Shown one piece after another: positions 59,545 to 64,000 of a stretch of 64,000 bases of DNA. Numbering within the stretch: position 1 is the stretch's first letter; each line of letters opens with the position of its first letter. The stretch is taken from NCBI RefSeq assembly GCF_001422885.1, contig NZ_LMMZ01000004.1, positions 62,001 through 126,000 on the forward strand. Direction: 5' to 3'. The stretch is from Methylobacterium sp. Leaf104 (GTDB lineage Bacteria; Pseudomonadota; Alphaproteobacteria; Rhizobiales; Beijerinckiaceae). A program made the translations under genes and the position numbers. The notes below the pieces were generated by a model. That model ran no database searches. It was not told the origin of the DNA and saw only the letters and a program-made list of their open reading frames with translations.

Positions 59545-60789
59545 TCAGGCGAACATCATCTCGGCCTTGGCAAGCGCCTCGGCGAGGGCATCGACTTCCT
59601 CGGTGGTGTTATACAGTCCGAACGAGGCGCGACAGGTGGAGGTCGCGCCGAAACGGGTGAGCAGCGGCATGGCGCAGTGGGTGCCGGCCCGGATCGCGAC
59701 GCCGTAGCGGTCGATCACCGTGGCGATGTCGTGGGCATGGGCCCCCTTCATCTCGAAGGCGATGACGCCGCCCTTGTCCCGGGCCGTGCCGATCATCCGC
59801 AGGGAATTCATGGCGCCGAGGCGCTCCTGGGCGTAGGCGAGCAGGGACGCCTCGTGGGCGGCGATCTTCTCGCGGCCCAGCGTCATCATGAATTCCAGCG
59901 CCGCGCCGAGGCCCACCGCCTCGACGATCGCCGGCGTGCCCGCCTCGAAGCGGTGCGGCGGATCGTTGTAGGTGACGCTGTCCTGGCTGACCGTGCGGAT
60001 CATCTCGCCGCCGCCCTGGTAGGGGGGCAGGCGCTCCAGCCAATCCTTCTTGCCGTAGAGGACGCCGATGCCGGTGGGGCCGTAGACCTTGTGGCCCGTG
60101 AAGACGAAGAAGTCACAATCGAGCGCCTTCACGTCGATGGGCTGGTGCACCGCGCTCTGGGCGCCGTCGAGGAGCACCGGCACGCCGTGCGCGTGGGCGA
60201 TCCGCACGATCTCGGCGGCCGGCGTCACCGTGCCGAGCACGTTCGACATGTGGGTGATCGCCACCATCTTGGTGCGGGGCGTGAAGAGTTTCTCGTACGC
60301 GTCGACGAGGAAGTTGCCCTGGTCGTCCACCGGCGCCCACTTGATCACGGCCCCGCGCCGTTCGCGCAGGAAGTGCCAGGGCACGATGTTGGAATGGTGC
60401 TCCATGATCGAGAGGATGATCTCGTCCCCCTCCCCGATCAGGCCGCCGTGAGCCATGGACGAGGCCACGAGGTTGTAGGCCTCGGTGGCGTTGCGGGTGA
60501 AGATGATCTCGTCGGTGGACCCGGCGTTCAGGAACTGCCGCGTGGTCTCGCGTGCGCCCTCGAACCCTTCCGTGGCGGCATTCGCCATGAAGTGCAGGCC
60601 GCGATGGACGTTGGCGTAGCCCGTCTCCATGCAGTTCACCATGGCGTCGATCACGGCGCGCGGCTTCTGCGACGAAGCCGCGTTGTCGAGATAGACCAAG
60701 GGTTTGCCGTAGACCTTCTGCGACAGGATCGGGAACTCGGCCCGGATCGCCTGGACGTCGTAGGGGGTGTTCGGGACGGGTGCGTTCAT
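59545..60789 (-). CDS. sufS: cysteine desulfurase SufS
   Basis: A 414-residue PLP enzyme that takes sulfur from cysteine for Fe-S assembly. PLP lysine in FVFTGHKVYGPTG, near 228; catalytic Cys in ATSTCRASFGLYNT near 372; VYLDNAASSQKP at the start. Short catalytic-loop layout marks it as the SufS (group II) type, which usually needs SufE or SufU as an activator; none is next to it here. It is followed by sufT and separated from sufD by 180 bases with three hairpins. Confidence 0.95.
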   Translation of the reverse strand: MNAPVPNTPYDVQAIRAEFPILSQKVYGKPLVYLDNAASSQKPRAVIDAMVNCMETGYANVHRGLHFMANAATEGFEGARETTRQFLNAGSTDEIIFTRNATEAYNLVASSMAHGGLIGEGDEIILSIMEHHSNIVPWHFLRERRGAVIKWAPVDDQGNFLVDAYEKLFTPRTKMVAITHMSNVLGTVTPAAEIVRIAHAHGVPVLLDGAQSAVHQPIDVKALDCDFFVFTGHKVYGPTGIGVLYGKKDWLERLPPYQGGGEMIRTVSQDSVTYNDPPHRFEAGTPAIVEAVGLGAALEFMMTLGREKIAAHEASLLAYAQERLGAMNSLRMIGTARDKGGVIAFEMKGAHAHDIATVIDRYGVAIRAGTHCAMPLLTRFGATSTCRASFGLYNTTEEVDALAEALAKAEMMFA

Positions 60790-60810
60790 GCGTGGACCTG
60801 TTTCGTGTCC

Positions 60811-60963
60811 GATCCGCCCCCTTCGCGGGGCGGGCGCCTCGCGGAGCGAGGCGAGAGGAGGTTGCTCGCGAAGTCGGCCGGATGAAGCGAGCGCCCTGTC
60901 TCGATGTGGCGCGGCCCTTTTCCCGGTCGCTCCGCGATCATCCTCCCCCGCGGAGGGGGGAGG
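60811..60963. repeat. three palindromic hairpins between sufS and sufD
   Basis: CCGCCCC/GGGGCGG (60814-60833), CGCCTCGC/GCGAGGCG (60835-60853) and CCTCCCCC/GGGGGAGG (60942-60963) form three stems in the 180-base gap. A similar element, CTCTCCC/GGGAGAG (63089-63108), lies between sufB and sufC. They look like dispersed REP-type intergenic elements and could modify mRNA stability of the sections. Confidence 0.65.
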
Positions 60964-60969
60964 GTTCTG

Positions 60970-62292
60970 TCAGGCCCGCGCCGCGAGCCACGCCTCGATG
61001 GTACCGACCAGCGCCTCGCGGGCACCCTCGTGGCTGACCGACTCGATGGCCGCGCCGAGGAAGGCCTGGACCAGCAGGCTCTCGGCCTGGGCCTTCGGCA
61101 GCCCGCGCTGCATCAGGTAGAACAGCAGGTCCTCGTCGAGGGCGCCGCAGGTGGCGCCGTGGCCGCAGGCGACGTCGTCGGCGAAGATCTCCAGCTCGGG
61201 CTTGTTCATCATCTGCCCCTCGTCGGACAGGATGAGGCAGGCCGACATCATTTTGCCGTCGGTCTGCTGGGCCGCCTGCTGGACGATGATCTTGCCCTGG
61301 AAGACGCCCGTGGCCTCGCCGTCCACCACGGTCTTGAACAGCTCGCGGCTGACGCCGCCGGTGGCGGCATGGTCGGCCAGGAAGGTGGTGTCGGCGAGCT
61401 GGCGGCCGTTGAGCATGGCCGCCCCGTTCACCACCGCGCGGCCGTCGGCCCCGGCGAAGTTCAGGTAGACCTGATGGCGCGAGAGCACGCCGCCGACGAC
61501 CACGTTGACGGTCTCCACCGCCGAGGCGGCGCCGAGCTTCACAGACAGCGTCGACAGGGCCACGGCCTCGCGACCCTCGGCATTGAGGCGGGCGTGCCGG
61601 AAGGTGGCGGAGTCGGCCACCGTTACGTCGAGGGCGTCGTTGGGCTGGTAGGCGACGCCGTCCGGCCCCTCGTGGCTCTCCAGCACCGTGACCTCTGCGC
61701 CCTCTCCCAGCACCACGAGGGCGCGGGTGGCGGTGGAGAAGGCCTGGGCGCCGGTGGCGACGAAGCGCAGGTGCAGCGGGGTCTCGACCTTGGCGCCGGG
61801 CTCGACGGCGATCAGCGCACCATCCGCCAGGAAGGCGGTGTTGAGCTGGTAGATCGGGTTTTCGGAGGCCTGGCGCACCGGCGTCAGCCGGTCGAGGTGC
61901 GCATGGCCCTCGGTGAGCGCCCGGGGCAGCGGCGTGACCGTGACGCCGGCCGGAATCCGGCCGAGGTCGGATTCGGCCTCGATCAGGTGGCCGTTGACGA
62001 AGGTGAGGCGCACGGCCTCGATCCCGGCAAAGCCCTTGGCGCTCGCCACGGCCGCCTGCGCGACCTCGGCCGAGGGCATCTCGGCCGGATGGGCCGCGTC
62101 ACGGAAGGCCGAGCGCAGGTCGGTGTACTTGAAGGCCTCGACGCGGCGGGTCGGCAGGCCGACCGCCTCGAAGTAGCGGAACGCCTCCTCGCGGGCGATC
62201 GAGACGCCCGTGGGGTACTTCATCCTGGTGGCTTCGAAGAGCTTGGAGAGCCCGGCCTCGGCCGCGCTGCGCAGGGGGGTGATGTCGGCCAT
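60970..62292 (-). CDS. sufD: Fe-S assembly scaffold subunit SufD
   Basis: A 440-residue member of the SufB/SufD family: right-handed beta-helix core with HLRFVATGAQAF, VNVVVGGVLSRHQVYLNFAGADGRAVVNG, HAATGGVSRELFKTVVDGEATGVFQGKIIVQ, FADDVACGHGATCGALDEDLLFYLMQRG and an end that pairs with SufB. It forms the SufBC2D complex that builds clusters. The start is two bases after the sufC stop, which indicates tight coupling. Confidence 0.95.
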   Translation of the reverse strand: MADITPLRSAAEAGLSKLFEATRMKYPTGVSIAREEAFRYFEAVGLPTRRVEAFKYTDLRSAFRDAAHPAEMPSAEVAQAAVASAKGFAGIEAVRLTFVNGHLIEAESDLGRIPAGVTVTPLPRALTEGHAHLDRLTPVRQASENPIYQLNTAFLADGALIAVEPGAKVETPLHLRFVATGAQAFSTATRALVVLGEGAEVTVLESHEGPDGVAYQPNDALDVTVADSATFRHARLNAEGREAVALSTLSVKLGAASAVETVNVVVGGVLSRHQVYLNFAGADGRAVVNGAAMLNGRQLADTTFLADHAATGGVSRELFKTVVDGEATGVFQGKIIVQQAAQQTDGKMMSACLILSDEGQMMNKPELEIFADDVACGHGATCGALDEDLLFYLMQRGLPKAQAESLLVQAFLGAAIESVSHEGAREALVGTIEAWLAARA

Positions 62293-62294
62293 GA

Positions 62295-63047
62295 TCAGGC
62301 GGCCTCGCCCGTCCGGTACTCGGCGTAGCCGGAGGCCTCGAGCTCGAGGGCGAGCTCCTTGCCGCCCGACTTCACGATGCGGCCCTGCGACATCACGTGG
62401 ACGACGTCCGGCACGATGTGGTTCAGCAGGCGCTGGTAGTGGGTGATGACGAGGAAGGAGCGCCCCTGGGCGCGGAGCGCGTTGACGCCCTCGGAGACGA
62501 TGCGCAGGGCATCGATGTCGAGGCCGGAATCGGTCTCGTCGAGGACGCAGAACTTCGGCTCCAGCAGGGCCATCTGCAGGATCTCCATGCGCTTCTTCTC
62601 ACCGCCGGAGAACCCGACATTGAGGGCGCGCTTGAGCATGTCCTTGTTGATCTCCAGCTTCTCGGCCGCCGCGTTCACCCGGCGGATGAAGTCGGGGGTG
62701 GAGAGCTCGCCCTCGCCCCGCGCCCGGCGCTGGGCGTTCAGGGTCGCCTTGAGGAAGGTCATGGTGCCGACGCCGGGGATCTCCAGCGGATACTGGAAGG
62801 CCAGGAACACGCCCGACGCCGCACGCTCGTCGGGGCTCATCTCGAGGATGTTCTCGCCGTCGAGCAGGATCTCGCCGTCGAGGACCTCATAATCTTCCTT
62901 GCCCGCGATGACGTAGGACAGGGTCGACTTGCCCGAGCCGTTCGGGCCCATGATGGCGGCCACTTCGCCGTCGTTCACCGTGAGGTCGAGGCCGTTGAGG
63001 ATCTGCTTGTCCTCGATGGCGACCACGAGGTTCTTGATTTCGATCAT
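62295..63047 (-). CDS. sufC: Fe-S assembly ATPase SufC
   Basis: A 250-residue ABC-type ATPase. Walker [13 protein letters not shown], signature [11 protein letters not shown], Walker [12 protein letters not shown] and the switch His in [12 protein letters not shown]. It binds SufB and SufD and drives cluster assembly on the complex. It lies between sufB (92 bases upstream) and sufD (two bases downstream). Confidence 0.96.
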   Translation of the reverse strand: MIEIKNLVVAIEDKQILNGLDLTVNDGEVAAIMGPNGSGKSTLSYVIAGKEDYEVLDGEILLDGENILEMSPDERAASGVFLAFQYPLEIPGVGTMTFLKATLNAQRRARGEGELSTPDFIRRVNAAAEKLEINKDMLKRALNVGFSGGEKKRMEILQMALLEPKFCVLDETDSGLDIDALRIVSEGVNALRAQGRSFLVITHYQRLLNHIVPDVVHVMSQGRIVKSGGKELALELEASGYAEYRTGEAA

Positions 63048-63088
63048 TGTAGGGTCGTCCTAAGTCTCGAAGCGTTGGATCGCGAACC

Positions 63089-63108
63089 CTCTCCCGCGAA
63101 GGGGAGAG
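63089..63108. repeat. intergenic hairpin between sufB and sufC
   Basis: CTCTCCC (63089-63095) with GGGAGAG (63102-63108), loop GCGAAG, between the sufB stop at 63140 and the sufC start. It is of the same type as the three stems at 60811-60963. Confidence 0.6.
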
Positions 63109-63139
63109 AGGAAGTGCGCGCTGATCTGGTCGAGCCGGC

Positions 63140-64000
63140 TCAGCCGACCGAGCCCTCGAGGCTGATCGAGATCAGCTTCTGGGCCTCGACCGCGAACTCC
63201 ATCGGCAGCTGCTGCAGCACGTCGCGGACGAAGCCGTTGACGATGAGCGCGGTCGCCTCCTCGTTGGAGAGGCCGCGCTGCTGGCAGTAGAACATCTGGT
63301 CCTCCGAGATCTTCGAGGTGGTGGCCTCGTGCTCGAACTGGGCCGATGAGTTCTTCGACTCGATGTACGGCACGGTGTGCGCGCCGCACTGGTCGCCGAT
63401 CAGCAGCGAGTCGCAGTTGGTGAAGTTGCGCGCGCCCGTCGCCTTCCGGTGCGCCGAGACGAGGCCCCGGTAGGTGTTCTGCGAACGTCCGGCCGAGATG
63501 CCCTTCGAGATGATCCGGCTGGTGGTGTTCTTGCCCAGATGGATCATCTTGGTGCCGGAATCGACCTGCTGCATGCCGTTCGACACCGCGATCGAGTAGA
63601 ACTCGCCGCGGGAATTGTCGCCGCGCAGGATGCAGGACGGGTACTTCCAGGTGATGGCCGAGCCGGTCTCGACCTGCGTCCAGGAGATCTTCGAGTTCAC
63701 GCCCCGGCAATCGCCGCGCTTCGTCACGAAGTTGTAGATGCCGCCCTTGCCCTCGTTGTCGCCCGGGTACCAGTTCTGGACGGTCGAGTACTTGATCTCG
63801 GCGTCGTCGAGGGCGACGAGCTCGACCACGGCGGCATGGAGCTGGTTGTCGTCGCGCTTCGGGGCGGTGCAGCCCTCCAGGTACGAGACGTAGCTGCCCT
63901 TGTCGGCGATGATCAGCGTGCGCTCGAACTGGCCGGTGTCGCGCTCGTTGATGCGGAAATAGGTCGACAGCTCCATCGGGCAGCGCACGCCCGGCGGGAT
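63140..64000 (-). CDS. sufB: Fe-S assembly scaffold subunit SufB (5' end beyond window)
   Basis: The C-terminal 287 codons or so of SufB; the start lies beyond position 64000. [82 protein letters not shown] and [25 protein letters not shown] are all typical. The conserved Cys in GCTAP and the Glu/His of EHEATTSK are key for scaffold function. It is transcribed first in the visible operon; the usual upstream regulator iscR cannot be seen. Confidence 0.95.
   Translation of the reverse strand: MPPGVRCPMELSTYFRINERDTGQFERTLIIADKGSYVSYLEGCTAPKRDDNQLHAAVVELVALDDAEIKYSTVQNWYPGDNEGKGGIYNFVTKRGDCRGVNSKISWTQVETGSAITWKYPSCILRGDNSRGEFYSIAVSNGMQQVDSGTKMIHLGKNTTSRIISKGISAGRSQNTYRGLVSAHRKATGARNFTNCDSLLIGDQCGAHTVPYIESKNSSAQFEHEATTSKISEDQMFYCQQRGLSNEEATALIVNGFVRDVLQQLPMEFAVEAQKLISISLEGSVG

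Noticed and set aside
60811-60963. Series of short palindromes considered as a CRISPR array
   Set aside because: The stems differ in sequence and spacing, there are no repeated units with unique spacers, and no cas genes are present.

Overview
The window looks like a chromosomal segment of a very GC-rich alphaproteobacterium, most probably Methylobacterium or Methylorubrum. The support is the alphaproteobacterial SUF gene order, the porin and small-protein repertoire, the extreme G/C bias at third codon positions and the stress-protein genes. The genus is an inference from gene content, because no database search was possible. Most of the sequence is ordinary core genome with strong codon bias. 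Several AT-richer patches, at roughly 26.5-26.8, 29.8-30.3, 31.4-33.1 and 36.0-36.3 kb, look foreign or regulatory.

Layout, left to right. 0-16 kb holds mostly single housekeeping and envelope genes: queF, kdsA, a PLP aminotransferase, an HtrA/DegP protease, a DUF2459-glk cluster with otsB, a membrane metallophosphoesterase divergent from a serine beta-lactamase-like hydrolase, PAP2, an SDR and two small Methylobacterium-type proteins. 16-26 kb is a metal-uptake region. It has a TonB siderophore receptor followed by a Tat-type IroE-like esterase on the plus strand. Opposite them on the minus strand lies TonB receptor - PepSY membrane protein - Rieske/FAD reductase. That minus-strand set is preceded by a clear cobalamin riboswitch and, closer to the gene, by an AT-rich palindrome resembling a Zur box. 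26-34 kb is accessory: two convergent acyltransferases, a low-GC Nudix gene, a possible 54-residue gene and decayed IS3 and serine-recombinase genes. The decayed block ends exactly at the 3' end of tRNA-Arg(ACG), which suggests the scar of an old integrated element.

34-52 kb returns to core genes: two stress-type proteins, a formaldehyde-dehydrogenase-like zinc alcohol dehydrogenase, a CheY-like regulator and AI-2E transporter, topA, a soluble chemoreceptor with PilZ and C-terminal sensor domains, phoX, parE and a beta-barrel porin. 52-55 kb contains a stand-alone polyprenyl diphosphate synthase gene, a winged-helix regulator and a membrane protein. These share a 15-base palindrome, consensus CTTTGCATYGYAAAG, found three times, so they probably form a small self-contained regulon. 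55-58.5 kb has an RhlE-type RNA helicase and a diguanylate cyclase. 58.5-64 kb is the SUF iron-sulfur cluster operon, read right to left as sufB (cut by the window edge), sufC, sufD, sufS, sufT and sufA.

The parts most worth a second look are the uppS/winged-helix palindrome regulon, the riboswitch plus Zur-like double control of the TonB-PepSY-Rieske cluster, the palindromes ahead of the siderophore receptor, and the tRNA-Arg island scar. I did not find a CRISPR array, a complete phage, a toxin-antitoxin pair or a recognisable defence island.
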